Below the pieces are notes generated by a model that saw only the letters and a list, made by a program, of their open reading frames with translations, searched no databases and was not told where the DNA came from. From Serratia plymuthica NBRC 102599 (GTDB taxonomy: Bacteria > Pseudomonadota > Gammaproteobacteria > Enterobacterales > Enterobacteriaceae), in assembly GCF_001590925.1 (NCBI RefSeq), contig NZ_BCTU01000025.1:1-64000 (forward strand): a DNA stretch of 64,000 nucleotides, given 5' to 3'. A program made the position numbers and the translations under genes. Numbering within the stretch: the first letter of the stretch is position 1; every line of letters starts with the position of its first letter. Below, one piece after another: positions 50,830-60,003 of the stretch.

Positions 50830-52542
50830 TCAGGCCGGAAACTCCAGCGCGTCGGTCAAATCCCCCAGCGGCTTTTGGCCGCGTGCCGCCATCGCTTTAT
50901 CGCGCTCGGCCACCCCTTCCAGCGTCGGCAGATCGAATACCCGGCTGATCAAGCGCAGGATCGAGCCGGTATCGTATACCTTGTGATCGACATAGCCTTT
51001 ACGGGCGAACGGCGAGATGATCAACGCCGGAATGCGCGATCCCGGCCCCCAACGATCGCCCTGCGGCGGCGCAACGTGATCCCACCAGCCACCGTTTTCG
51101 TCGAAGGTGATCACCACCACGCTGTTGTTCCACTGCGGGCCGTTACGCAGGCTGTTGATGATGTGGGCGATATGACGATCGCCGGCTTCCACATCGGAAT
51201 AGCCGGCATGCATATTGAGGTTGCCTTGCGGCTTGTAGAAAGTCACCGGCGGCAGCGTACCTGCCTCTACCGCCGCCAAAAAGGCGTTGGTGGCAGGTGA
51301 GTCGCCAATGCCGCCGTCGCGCAAATGGGCTTCGCGTGCCTGTGGGTTGCCCGGCCCCAGATTTTCGAAGTAATTGAACGGCTGATGGTGATACTGGAAG
51401 TCCGGCGCGCCGGGGAAATCGCCCTGATCCTTGCGGTTGTCCAGCGCATACTGCCAGCCGCCGGCGTACCACGCCCAGTCGACGCCCTTCTGATTGAGCA
51501 AGTCGCCGATGTGCAGGTGCTTTTGCGGCGGCAACACATTGGGCTGGGCGGCATCCGCCAGCGTAGGGTCTTTTTCATCCCGGGTCCACGACGGCCAATA
51601 CGGCGGCGCCATGGTGTTTACCGCATAGCCGTCCGGCGTCAGCAGGCTCTTGCCAAACAGCGGGATGCCGAACGACGCACTGACCGGCGAATCGCCCAGC
51701 GGCTTCAGGCGCGGGTCGGCCGCGTCATCGCTTTCAAGCTGGGCAATGCCCTCTTTGGCGATAGAGTTTTGTACGTCGGGGTAAAACGGCGGGCGGGCGC
51801 AGACCAGATACTGATGATTGAGAAAGGAGCCGCCAAAGGCGCCCTGGAAAAAGTTGTCGCACAGGGTAAATTCCTGCGCCAGCGTCCACAGCCGCAGGTT
51901 ATAGGCGCCGTCACCGTAGTAGCCCATGGTCAGCGCGCCGGAATCCGCCCAGGCGACAAACTTGTCGTTTTTACCGCCGTTGATCTGCATCTGGTTTTGA
52001 TAGAACACGTGCCACAGATCACGCGTCACCACGCCGTGCGGCAGGTTCTCCCCTTGCGGCCCGGTCAAGACAAACGGCTGATTCGGCAACTGATTGGTGA
52101 ATACCGCATCCTCGCCAATGCTGTAATTAACGTGCCCGACTTCCTGCGCCTTCGGTACCAACCCTTTCCAGATTGGCGGCAGCGTATCCAGCAGCCGATC
52201 GTCGCGGTCACGCTGCTGGTACTCTTCGGGCTTGAGCGCCGACAGCGGTTTTTCCACGCCGGGGAAATTGGCGAACAGGTTATTGAAGCTGCGATTCTCG
52301 GCATAGATCACCACCACGTTTTTCACATGGCGGCGCAGCAGCGGGTTTTGCGCACCTTCCGGCAGGCCGCTCAACAGCAGTTTCTTATTGCCTTCACCGG
52401 CTGCATTGGCCAGCGGCGCAAGGGTGGCGCCGACGCTCAGCGCCGTCGCCCCCGCCAGAAAACGGCGGCGCGCCGGGTTAGCGGGTTGTTGCTCGTTGTC
52501 GCCGGCGGACGGCGGCAGATCGTTATGCGGTTTATCGCTCAT
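50830..52542 (-). CDS. Tat-exported acid phosphatase/phospholipase C-family phosphoesterase
   Basis: A 570-residue AcpA-like phosphoesterase (PF04185). The N terminus carries a twin-arginine signal (RRRFLAGATALSVGATLAPLANA), so it is exported folded to the periplasm. Catalytic features are VIYAENRSFNNLF (metal and nucleophile region), HVNYSIGED, NHQYLVCARPPFYPD, HAGYSDVEAGDRHIAHIINSL and ITFDENGGWWDHVAPP near the C terminus. It probably cleaves phosphomonoesters or phospholipid head groups. It is monocistronic. Confidence 0.88.
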   Translation of the reverse strand: MSDKPHNDLPPSAGDNEQQPANPARRRFLAGATALSVGATLAPLANAAGEGNKKLLLSGLPEGAQNPLLRRHVKNVVVIYAENRSFNNLFANFPGVEKPLSALKPEEYQQRDRDDRLLDTLPPIWKGLVPKAQEVGHVNYSIGEDAVFTNQLPNQPFVLTGPQGENLPHGVVTRDLWHVFYQNQMQINGGKNDKFVAWADSGALTMGYYGDGAYNLRLWTLAQEFTLCDNFFQGAFGGSFLNHQYLVCARPPFYPDVQNSIAKEGIAQLESDDAADPRLKPLGDSPVSASFGIPLFGKSLLTPDGYAVNTMAPPYWPSWTRDEKDPTLADAAQPNVLPPQKHLHIGDLLNQKGVDWAWYAGGWQYALDNRKDQGDFPGAPDFQYHHQPFNYFENLGPGNPQAREAHLRDGGIGDSPATNAFLAAVEAGTLPPVTFYKPQGNLNMHAGYSDVEAGDRHIAHIINSLRNGPQWNNSVVVITFDENGGWWDHVAPPQGDRWGPGSRIPALIISPFARKGYVDHKVYDTGSILRLISRVFDLPTLEGVAERDKAMAARGQKPLGDLTDALEFPA

Positions 52543-52712
52543 GTGCCTTCCCTATAAAATTTTAACTTATTGATTTGTTATAAATTTATTTAAGAGTCAT
52601 TATGCTAGGACACAGTTATGAACGAAATGTGACAGTGGGCGGCAGGTTAGCATTTGGCAACAATTTCGCGAGGATTGCCGCAGTTTAATCACTCGCCCGC
52701 CTGGCTGCCGGC

Positions 52713-53225
52713 TCAGCGCGCGTCCCGTTGCACCATCAACAACATCAACGCCAGCGCGTTGGGCAACATATACAGCAGCGCGCCCAACTGCACCGCCAGC
52801 GGGTTGTCCCTGGCCTGCCAGGCCATAAACCAGTCGCCGGCCACCACCATAAAACCGAGGCCCCACACCGCGATCGCGCAAAGCGCGCCCAGCATCGCCC
52901 AGGCCTTGCCTTTGGCAAACGCCGCATAAGGGTGGCCCAGGTGTTTCACCATCAATACCATGCCAAAGGCTGCCGTTATGCCGGCCAGGGATTCCAGCAG
53001 GGTAATCAGCGCCAACCCGACCATCCCGGCCCAGGGCGCGGTAACGGCGCGCCACATCAACCCAGGCACCTGATAGGTATCCTGCATACTGAGCAGCGGC
53101 GCTACGGCATGGCGGGCGGTTCCGGCAAAATCCGCCGTATTGTTCAACAGGCTGAAGATGCCCCACAGGGCCGGGAACAGCGACAGGACGATGCAAGACA
53201 GGCGTGATACCGTGACTTCGTTCAT
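52713..53225 (-). CDS. DUF2165 membrane protein
   Basis: A 170-residue protein with four hydrophobic segments and the DUF2165 pattern: MNEVTVSRLSCIVLSLFPALWGIFSLLNNTADF, LESLAGITAAFGMVLM and GDWFMAWQARDNPLAVQLGALLYMLPNALALMLL. The function is unknown. It is flanked by the acid phosphatase (170-base gap) and the orphan ParD gene. Confidence 0.82.
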   Translation of the reverse strand: MNEVTVSRLSCIVLSLFPALWGIFSLLNNTADFAGTARHAVAPLLSMQDTYQVPGLMWRAVTAPWAGMVGLALITLLESLAGITAAFGMVLMVKHLGHPYAAFAKGKAWAMLGALCAIAVWGLGFMVVAGDWFMAWQARDNPLAVQLGALLYMLPNALALMLLMVQRDAR

Positions 53226-53365
53226 AATTATCCTTAATTATTTTATGTGCATACCCAATTCCCGAGATGACTGCGGTTTACAGTCGGTAACTTGCTGGAG
53301 TATCTTAACGAATATAGTGTAAGAATTAATCTTACAACAGTAGACACCTTTGACGGAGGCTCACA

Positions 53366-53629
53366 ATGGGCAGAACACTAACGGTAGATCTGGGTGAAGA
53401 GCTGCGTAGTTTTGTCGAAGGCCTGGTAGCCAGCGGCGACTACCGCACCCCCAGCGAAGTCATCCGCGAATCGGTACGTACCCTGCGTGAACGTACGGCA
53501 GCATCGAAGCTGGAAGAGCTACGCCGCTTGATCGCCGAAGGTGAAAATAGCGGTGATGCCGTAGAATGGGATCGTGATGTGTTCATGGATAAATTGAAAG
53601 GTTACTCTCAACGTCCAGCCTCAAAATAA
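53366..53629 (+). CDS. ParD-type antitoxin, without a ParE partner
   Basis: An 87-residue ribbon-helix-helix protein of the ParD family: MGRTLTVDLGEELRSFVEGLVASGDYRTPSEVIRESVRTLRERTAASKLEELRRLIAEGENSG and a C-terminal WDRDVFMDKLKGY. GACGGAGGCTCACA precedes the ATG. In normal parDE operons a toxin gene follows at once; here only 22 bases lie between its stop and the convergent urtE stop, so no parE is present. It may bind a distant toxin or be a relic. Confidence 0.83.
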   Translation: MGRTLTVDLGEELRSFVEGLVASGDYRTPSEVIRESVRTLRERTAASKLEELRRLIAEGENSGDAVEWDRDVFMDKLKGYSQRPASK

Positions 53630-53651
53630 ACCCCCAACCCGTTAACAAAAC

Positions 53652-54350
53652 TCAGATCGCCACCAGCCCGCGCACCCCGTCCTGCTCCATCGCGCTGCCG
53701 GCGCCGCGCTGTACGATGCTGCCACGCGACATCACCAGATAGCTGTCCGCCAGCTCGGCGGCGAAGTCGTAGAATTGCTCCACCAGCAGGATCGCCATGT
53801 CGCCACGCGCCGCCAGCTGTTTGATCACCGCGCCAATCTCTTTGATCACCGAAGGTTGGATCCCCTCCGTCGGCTCATCGAGGATCAACAACTGCGGCCG
53901 GCAGGCCAATGCGCGGCCAATCGCCAATTGCTGTTGCTGCCCGCCGGAGAGATCGCCGCCGCGCCGATCCTTCATCTGCCGCAGTACCGGGAACAGCTCA
54001 TAGATGTTCTCCGGCACGCTGCGTGCTTCGGCGCCGGAAAAGCGCGCCAATCCCATCAGCAGATTCTCCTCCACCGTCAGGCGTGGAAAGATCTCCCGCC
54101 CCTGCGGCACATAGGCCATGCCCGCCTGCACCCGCTGATGCGGTTTTCTGCCGTTGATCACGCTGCCCTGCCAATGGATGGTGCCGCTCTTGGCCGGGAT
54201 CAGCCCCATCAGGCATTTCAGCAGCGTAGTCTTGCCCACGCCGTTGCGCCCCAGCAGGCAGGTCACTTCGCCGATATTGGCCTCAAACGACAGGCCGCGC
54301 AGAATATGGCTGCCGCCGTAGTATTGATTCAGTTCGTTTACTTGCAACAT
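53652..54350 (-). CDS. urtE: Urea ABC transporter ATPase UrtE
   Basis: A 232-residue ATPase of the branched-chain-amino-acid type: Walker A LLGRNGVGKTTLLKC, signature LSGGQQQQLAIGRALAC and Walker B LLILDEPTEGIQPS. It powers urea import with UrtD. It is the last gene of urtABCDE, with a nine-base gap from urtD. Confidence 0.92.
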   Translation of the reverse strand: MLQVNELNQYYGGSHILRGLSFEANIGEVTCLLGRNGVGKTTLLKCLMGLIPAKSGTIHWQGSVINGRKPHQRVQAGMAYVPQGREIFPRLTVEENLLMGLARFSGAEARSVPENIYELFPVLRQMKDRRGGDLSGGQQQQLAIGRALACRPQLLILDEPTEGIQPSVIKEIGAVIKQLAARGDMAILLVEQFYDFAAELADSYLVMSRGSIVQRGAGSAMEQDGVRGLVAI

Positions 54351-54359
54351 AGCGACTCC

Positions 54360-55166
54360 TCAGCGTCCCAGATACACGTCGATCACCTGCTCATTGGCCT
54401 GCACCTGCGCCAGTGAACCTTCCGCCAGCACCTGGCCCTGATGCAGCACGGTGACGTGGTCGGCGATGGTTTCGACAAACCCCATATCGTGCTCCACCAC
54501 CATCAGCGAATGCTTGCCCGCCAGCGAGCGAAACAGCTCGGCGGTGTACTCGGTTTCCGCATCGGTCATGCCCGCCGCCGGCTCGTCGAGCAGCAGCAAA
54601 TGCGGCTCCTGCACCAGCAGCATGCCGATCTCGAGAAACTGCTTCTGCCCGTGGGACAGCAGCCCGGCAGGCCGGTGCCGTTCGTGGCTCAGCCGCAGGG
54701 TTTGCAACATTTCATCGATACGATCGCGCTGTTCGCTGCTCAGCCTGGCACGCAGGCAGGCCCACACCGACTTCTGGGTTTTCTGCGCGATCTCCAGGTT
54801 CTCGAACACCGTCAGCGCTTCGAACACCGTCGGTTTCTGGAACTTGCGGCCAATGCCGGCCTGGGCTATCTGCATCGGGTCCAGCGCGGTCAGATCGACG
54901 GTTTGATCGTAAAACACGCTGCCGCTATCCGGCCGGGTTTTGCCGGTGATCACATCCATCAAGGTAGTTTTGCCCGCGCCGTTGGGCCCGATCACGCAGC
55001 GCAGCTCACCCACGCCGATCTGCAGTGAAAGATCGCTCAGCGCGCGAAAGCCGTCGAAGCTGACGTTGATGTTATCGAGCACCAGCACCGGGTCGGTTTG
55101 TTGGCGGTGCCTGTCGGCCGGCAGCGGCTGGGTAAACAGATCGTCGGTCATTTGCAGCGAATTCAT
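54360..55166 (-). CDS. urtD: Urea ABC transporter ATPase UrtD
   Basis: A 268-residue ATPase: Walker A GPNGAGKTTLMDVITG, the distinctive signature LLSHGQKQFLEIGMLLVQEP of UrtD, and Walker B LLLLDEPAAGMTD. The N-terminal 25 residues extend past the usual start; MTDDLFTQ could be the true start. Overlaps urtC by four bases. Confidence 0.92.
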   Translation of the reverse strand: MNSLQMTDDLFTQPLPADRHRQQTDPVLVLDNINVSFDGFRALSDLSLQIGVGELRCVIGPNGAGKTTLMDVITGKTRPDSGSVFYDQTVDLTALDPMQIAQAGIGRKFQKPTVFEALTVFENLEIAQKTQKSVWACLRARLSSEQRDRIDEMLQTLRLSHERHRPAGLLSHGQKQFLEIGMLLVQEPHLLLLDEPAAGMTDAETEYTAELFRSLAGKHSLMVVEHDMGFVETIADHVTVLHQGQVLAEGSLAQVQANEQVIDVYLGR

Positions 55167-56239
55167 TGCGGTTTCCCCTTGCGCAACAGGCCGATAACCC
55201 CTTTCGGCAGGAACAGCGTGACGAGGATAAACATCAGGCCAAGGAAGAATTGCCAGTATTCCGGGATCGCCACGGTGAACCAGCTCTTGGCGCCGTTAAC
55301 AATACCGGCGCCGAGCAGCGGGCCCACCAGCGTGCCGCGGCCGCCCAGCGCCACCCAGATAGCGGCTTCGATCGAGTTGGTCGGCGACATCTCGCCCGGG
55401 TTGATAATGCCCACCTGCGGCACATACAGCGCCCCGGCCAGCCCGCACAGCACCGCCGACAGCGTCCAGACAAACAGCTTGAAGCCTTTGGGATCGTAAC
55501 CGCAGAACGTCAGGCGGTTTTCCGCATCGCGCACGGCGGTCAGCACCCGGCCGAACTTGCTGCGCGCCAGGGCGAAGCCGATAGCCAGGCTGGCGGCCAG
55601 CAGCAGCACCGTCGCCAGAAACAGCGCCACCCGCGTGCCGGTGGCGGTAATCGGGAATCCCAGGAGCGTGGTGAAACCGGTAAAGCCGTTATTGCCGCCA
55701 AAGCCGGTTTCGTTACGGAAGAACAGCAGCATGCCGGCGTAGGTCAGCGCCTGGGTCATGATCGAGAAATAGACGCCCTTGATTTTTGAACGGAAGGCGA
55801 AGTAGCCAAAGACAAAGGCCAGCACGCCGGGCACCAATATCATCAGGCACAGCGCCCAGGCGAAATACTGGGTGCCGCTCCAGAACCAGGGCAGCTCACT
55901 CCACGACAGAAATGACATGAACGCCGGCAGGCCGTCTCCCGCCGCCTGGCGCATCAGATACATGCCCATCGCATAGCCGCCGAGAGCGAAAAACAGCCCG
56001 TGCCCCAGCGACAGCAGCCCGGCATAGCCCCACACCAAATCGAGCGCCACCGCCACCACGGCGTAGCACAGGATTTTGCCCGCCAGCGTCAGGGTATAGG
56101 TAGAGATCGCCAACGGATGGTCCGCCGGCAACAGTGCGAGAAACGGCATGATTAACAGCGCCAGCAACGCCAGCCCGCCGATGCCCAGCGCCAGTCGGGG
56201 TGCCTTCTGCACGCCGGTGAGAGTTAATGGTTGGCTCAT
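55163..56239 (-). CDS. urtC: Urea ABC transporter permease UrtC
   Basis: A 358-residue permease of the LivM type with about ten helices, DLVWGYAGLLSLGHGLFFALGGYAMGMYLM and GVYFSIMTQALTYAGMLLFFRNETGFGGNNGFTGF. It forms the inner-membrane channel with UrtB and meets urtB at a one-base overlap. Confidence 0.92.
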   Translation of the reverse strand: MSQPLTLTGVQKAPRLALGIGGLALLALLIMPFLALLPADHPLAISTYTLTLAGKILCYAVVAVALDLVWGYAGLLSLGHGLFFALGGYAMGMYLMRQAAGDGLPAFMSFLSWSELPWFWSGTQYFAWALCLMILVPGVLAFVFGYFAFRSKIKGVYFSIMTQALTYAGMLLFFRNETGFGGNNGFTGFTTLLGFPITATGTRVALFLATVLLLAASLAIGFALARSKFGRVLTAVRDAENRLTFCGYDPKGFKLFVWTLSAVLCGLAGALYVPQVGIINPGEMSPTNSIEAAIWVALGGRGTLVGPLLGAGIVNGAKSWFTVAIPEYWQFFLGLMFILVTLFLPKGVIGLLRKGKPQ

Positions 56240-57819
56240 CAGTCGATCACCCTGCCCTTGAAGGCGAACAGCCCCTGAGGACGTTTTTGAATAAATAGAA
56301 CAATCAACGCCAGGATCAGGATTTTACCCAGCACGGCGCCAATCTGCGGTTCAAGAATTTTGTTGACGATGCCGAGACCAAAGGCCGCCACCACGGTGCC
56401 GGCCAGTTGCCCCACACCGCCGAGCACCACCACCAGGAACGAGTCGATGATATAGCCCTGGCCCAGCTCCGGCCCCACATTGCCCAGTTGCGACAACGCC
56501 ACCCCGCCCAACCCGGCGATGCCGGATCCCAGACCGAACGCCAGCATGTCGACACGCCCGGTGGGCACGCCGCAGCAGGCGGCCATCGCACGGTTCTGCG
56601 TCACGGCGCGCACGTTCATGCCAAGCCGGGTTTTGTTCAGCAGCAACCAGGTGAGCGCCAGCACCAGCACCACAAACACAATCACCGCGATGCGGTTCCA
56701 CGGCAGCACCAGGTTAGGCAGCAGTTGAATGCCGCCCGACAGCCAGGCCGGGTTGGCAACCTCCAGGTTTTGCGCGCCGAACAGCACCCGCACCCCCTGG
56801 ATCAGCACCAGGCTGATGCCCCAGGTCGCCAGCAGGGTTTCCAGCGGCCGGCCGTACAGATGACGGATCACCGTGCGCTCCAGCGCCATGCCGATGCAGG
56901 CGGTAATGGCAAACGCCACCGGCAGCGCCACCAACGGATACAGCGCCAGCCACTGCGGCGCAAACTGTTGAAACAGCCCCTGAACCAGGTAGGCCGAGTA
57001 GGCGCCCAGCATCAGCATTTCGCCGTGCGCCATGTTAATCACCCCCAGCAACCCATAGGTAATCGCCAACCCGAGCGCCGCCAGCAGCAGGATCGAACCG
57101 AGCGAAAGGCCGGTAAACGCCTGGCCGATCAGATCGCCAATCATCAGCCGGTGTTTCACGCTGGTCAGGCTTTTCAAGGCTTCGGCACGCACTGCGGCGT
57201 CCGGTTCGTGGGCGGCGTCGGTCAATGCCTGTAACCTTGGCTGCGTCTCTGGCGAGCCCGAGCTGCCCAGCAGCCGCACGGCGTTGAGGCGCACCTGCGG
57301 GTTGGCGTCGGCCAATTGCAGATTCGCCAGCGCAATGCTCAACGCATCATGCACCTGGGTGTTTTTTTCCTGCGCCAGCCGCTGGGCCAGCAGCGGCAGT
57401 TGATCGCTTTGCGCCTCGCGTTGCAGGGCCTGCGCCGCCTGTAAACGCACCGCAGGATCGTCGCTAACCAGCCGATGCGCCGACAGTGCGTTGGCGATCA
57501 GAATGCGCAGCCGGTTGTTCAACCACACTTTTTTCGGTGTGCCGACCGGCGGGGCAACGCCATCCAGCGGGCGATAAGCTTCGCCCTGCTGGATAAAGGC
57601 ATGTTTGGCCTCGTCGATCACCACGTTTTCCTGCTTCAGCCCCTGCAATAACGGCAGGCGCGCAGCGTCCGGCGCGGTCGCCCACGCCTGCAACAACCTG
57701 GCCTGCTGCGTGCGGTTGGCCGCAGCAAAGTCATCGGCCGGCCCCGCCTGCGCGAACATCGGCAGGCAGCACAGCAACCAAAACCAGGAGCGGAAATGGA
57801 ACAAGAATGGGGATTGCAT
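56239..57819 (-). CDS. urtB: Urea ABC transporter permease UrtB with N-terminal periplasmic extension
   Basis: A 526-residue LivH-type permease. The first about 220 residues are a signal-like segment (SWFWLLCCLPMFAQA) and a repeat-rich helical region (SDDPAVRLQAAQALQREAQ, ADANPQVRLNAVRLLGSSG, EPDAAVRAEALKSL) like HEAT repeats. The rest is the permease, with LAITYGLLGVINMAHGEMLMLGAYSAYLVQGL, ALERTVIRHLYGRPLETLLATWGISLVLIQ and NRAMAACCGVPTGRVDMLAFGLGSGIAGLGG. The extension is a known feature of UrtB. A palindrome lies between it and urtA. Confidence 0.92.
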   Translation of the reverse strand: MQSPFLFHFRSWFWLLCCLPMFAQAGPADDFAAANRTQQARLLQAWATAPDAARLPLLQGLKQENVVIDEAKHAFIQQGEAYRPLDGVAPPVGTPKKVWLNNRLRILIANALSAHRLVSDDPAVRLQAAQALQREAQSDQLPLLAQRLAQEKNTQVHDALSIALANLQLADANPQVRLNAVRLLGSSGSPETQPRLQALTDAAHEPDAAVRAEALKSLTSVKHRLMIGDLIGQAFTGLSLGSILLLAALGLAITYGLLGVINMAHGEMLMLGAYSAYLVQGLFQQFAPQWLALYPLVALPVAFAITACIGMALERTVIRHLYGRPLETLLATWGISLVLIQGVRVLFGAQNLEVANPAWLSGGIQLLPNLVLPWNRIAVIVFVVLVLALTWLLLNKTRLGMNVRAVTQNRAMAACCGVPTGRVDMLAFGLGSGIAGLGGVALSQLGNVGPELGQGYIIDSFLVVVLGGVGQLAGTVVAAFGLGIVNKILEPQIGAVLGKILILALIVLFIQKRPQGLFAFKGRVID

Positions 57820-57833
57820 CAGCGGCCTCCTCT

Positions 57834-57894
57834 GTAGGGGCCGGGTATACCCGGCCCCTACCGTTACGACGGGCGCAGCCTGCGGCGCCCCTAC
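57834..57894. repeat. REP-like palindromic element between urtA and urtB
   Basis: A perfect 28-base palindrome (57834-57861, arms of 14) is followed by a second dyad starting GGGCGCAGCCTGCGGCGCCC (57871-57890). The second dyad recurs almost unchanged at 59947-59970. Such elements stabilise or uncouple operon messages. Confidence 0.75.
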
Positions 57895-57907
57895 GGGAAT
57901 GCGACGG

Positions 57908-59176
57908 TTACTTGCCGCCTTTTACCGGGTGATCCGGCTTTTTGTCGTTGCCGGCGATGAACGGGCTCCACGGCTGCGCGCGCACCGGGGCGTCGGTCTG
58001 CCACACCACGTTGAACTGGCCGTTGCCTTCAATCTCACCGATCATCACCGGTTTGTGCAGGTGGTGGTTGGTGGCGTCCATGGTCAGGGTGAAGCCCGAC
58101 GGTGCGGCAAAGGTCTGCCCTGCCATCGCCGCGCGTACCTTGTCGACGTCGGTAGTGCCGGCTTTCTCCACCGCCTGTGCCCACATATGGATGCCGACAT
58201 AGGTGGCTTCCATCGGGTCGTTGGTTACGGCAGTGGCGTAGTTCGGCAGGTTGTGCGCCTTGGCGTAGGCTTTCCATTCGCTGACGAACTGCTTGTTGGT
58301 TGGGTTATCCACCGACTCGAAGTAGTTCCAGGCCGCCAGGTTGCCCACCAGCGGTTTGGTGTCGATGCCGCGCAGTTCTTCTTCACCCACCGAGAAGGCG
58401 ATCACCGGCACGTCGGTCGCCTTGATGCCCTGATTGGCCAGCTCTTTGTAGAACGGCACGTTGGAGTCGCCGTTGATGGTGGAGATCACTGCGGTTTTGC
58501 CGCCGGCGGAGAATTTCTTGATGTTGGCGACGATGGTCTGATAATCGCTGTAGCCGAACGGCGTATAGACCTCTTCGATGTCCTTGTCCTGGATCCCTTT
58601 GGTGTGCAGGAAGGCGCGCAGGATCTTGTTGGTGGTGCGCGGATACACATAGTCGGTACCCAGCAGGAAGAAGCGCTTGGCCGAGCCGCCGTCTTCGCTC
58701 AGCAGGTATTCCACCGCCGGGATCGCCTGCTGGTTAGGGGCGGCGCCGGTGTAGAACACGTTTGGCGACATCTCTTCCCCTTCGTATTGCACCGGGTAGA
58801 ACAGCAACCCGTTCAGTTCTTCAAACACCGGCAACACCGATTTGCGCGAGACCGACGTCCAGCAACCGAACACCGCCGCCACTTTGTCCTGGGTCAGCAA
58901 CTGGCGCGCCTTTTCGGCGAACAGCGGCCAGTTGGAAGCGGGGTCCACCACCACCGGCTCGAGTTTTTTGCCCAGCACGCCGCCCTTGGCGTTGATGTCA
59001 TCAATGGTCATCAGCGCCACGTCCTTCAGCGGCGTTTCAGAGATGGCCATGGTGCCCGACAGCGAGCTCAGAATGCCGACTTTAATGGTATCGGCCGCCT
59101 GCGCGCTCCAGGCCATGCCCATGCCGATCACGGTGGCGGACAACGCAAAAGCTTTTATAAAGTGACGACGTTGCAT
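57908..59176 (-). CDS. urtA: Urea ABC transporter substrate-binding protein UrtA
   Basis: A 422-residue periplasmic binding protein of the Leu/Ile/Val type. The N terminus RRHFIKAFALSATVIGMGMAWSAQA is a twin-arginine-like signal ending before ADTIKVGILSSLSGTMAISETPLKD. The urea-specific core has GCWTSVSRKSVLPVFEELNGLLFYPVQYEGEEMSPNVFYTGAAPNQQ and GTDYVYPRTTNKILRAFL. The ATG at 59176 follows AGGAGTTTTAATT. It is 44 bases downstream of the GntR gene and 88 bases upstream of urtB. Confidence 0.93.
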   Translation of the reverse strand: MQRRHFIKAFALSATVIGMGMAWSAQAADTIKVGILSSLSGTMAISETPLKDVALMTIDDINAKGGVLGKKLEPVVVDPASNWPLFAEKARQLLTQDKVAAVFGCWTSVSRKSVLPVFEELNGLLFYPVQYEGEEMSPNVFYTGAAPNQQAIPAVEYLLSEDGGSAKRFFLLGTDYVYPRTTNKILRAFLHTKGIQDKDIEEVYTPFGYSDYQTIVANIKKFSAGGKTAVISTINGDSNVPFYKELANQGIKATDVPVIAFSVGEEELRGIDTKPLVGNLAAWNYFESVDNPTNKQFVSEWKAYAKAHNLPNYATAVTNDPMEATYVGIHMWAQAVEKAGTTDVDKVRAAMAGQTFAAPSGFTLTMDATNHHLHKPVMIGEIEGNGQFNVVWQTDAPVRAQPWSPFIAGNDKKPDHPVKGGK

Positions 59177-59220
59177 AATTAAAACTCCTGATGTGTGTTG
59201 GAAAACAGGTTCAGAAAAAT

Positions 59221-59931
59221 TCACGCAGGGCTGTCTGGGGTATGAAGACGCGCCTGGTGCAACATATGCAGGGTTATTTTCCGTACTTCCGCCTTACTGA
59301 CGGCAATGTGGTTGCTGAGCAGCGTTTGCGCCTCCTCGGTCTGGTGTTGCAAGATCGCCCGCAGAATGGCGGCGTGTTCGTTGTAGGTGGCCTCGACCCG
59401 GGTTCCCTGGGTGAAGTCCAGCCGGCGAATGATGCGGATCTTCTCGGTCAGGTCGCGATGAATGCGCGCCATTTCCCCATTGCCCGCCGCCTCCACCAGC
59501 GTCATATGGAACTGCTCGTCGTGCAGCGAGACGGTTTTGCCGTCCTCCAGCCGCGGCTCGTCGATCCAGAAGCCGTTGAGCGCCGCCAATGGCAGCGGCA
59601 CGTCTCCCGCCGGGCGTGCGCACAGCCGTTTAACCGCTTCGCACTCCAGCACGATGCGCAGATCGTAGAGTTGCTCGAAGTAGTCGAAATCGAAGGGGCG
59701 CACCTGCCAGCCGCTGCGAAAATGCACTTCGACGTAGCCCTCGCGCTCGAGCCAGAACAGCGCCTGACGTACCGGCGTACGGCTGACGTCCATGCGCAAC
59801 GCCACTTCGTTTTCGCTGAAGCGATCGCCCGGCAGCAGATGAAAATCAAAGATGTCATCCTTGAGCTGGAGGTAGATACGCTCCGCCAGCCCCTCCGGCC
59901 GCGCCTTGCTGCGGTTATTGGTGATTTGCAT
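59221..59931 (-). CDS. GntR-family regulator with FCD domain
   Basis: A 236-residue regulator: winged helix at residues 15-75 (AERIYLQLKDDIFDFHLLPGDRFSENEVALRMDVSRTPVRQALFWLEREGYVEV) and an FCD all-helical effector domain (FEQLYDLRIVLECEAVKRLC; FHMTLVEAAGNGEMARIHRDLTEKIRIIRR). It sits between urea carboxylase and urtA on the same strand and is the likely regulator of the urea cluster; the effector is probably a urea-pathway compound. Confidence 0.88.
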   Translation of the reverse strand: MQITNNRSKARPEGLAERIYLQLKDDIFDFHLLPGDRFSENEVALRMDVSRTPVRQALFWLEREGYVEVHFRSGWQVRPFDFDYFEQLYDLRIVLECEAVKRLCARPAGDVPLPLAALNGFWIDEPRLEDGKTVSLHDEQFHMTLVEAAGNGEMARIHRDLTEKIRIIRRLDFTQGTRVEATYNEHAAILRAILQHQTEEAQTLLSNHIAVSKAEVRKITLHMLHQARLHTPDSPA

Positions 59932-59946
59932 AGTTTTCCTCTTGCC

Positions 59947-59970
59947 GGGCGCAGCATGCGGCGCCCCTGC
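59947..59970. repeat. Second copy of the GGGCGC dyad
   Basis: The element GGGCGCAGCATGCGGCGCCC (59947-59966) differs from 57871-57890 at one base. It lies in the 72-base gap between urea carboxylase and the GntR gene. Confidence 0.7.
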
Positions 59971-60003
59971 GTTAAATCCTGAAACAGGCTGAAGCCACGA
60001 TGC

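Noticed and set aside
52600-53196. A 198-codon minus-strand frame overlapping the DUF2165 gene
   Set aside because: It is out of frame with the DUF2165 gene, has a composition of chance frames and no membrane segments.
57605-59182. A 525-codon open frame on the plus strand opposite urtA
   Set aside because: It is antisense to a well-conserved binding protein and shows no family features; the frame is open because of high GC.
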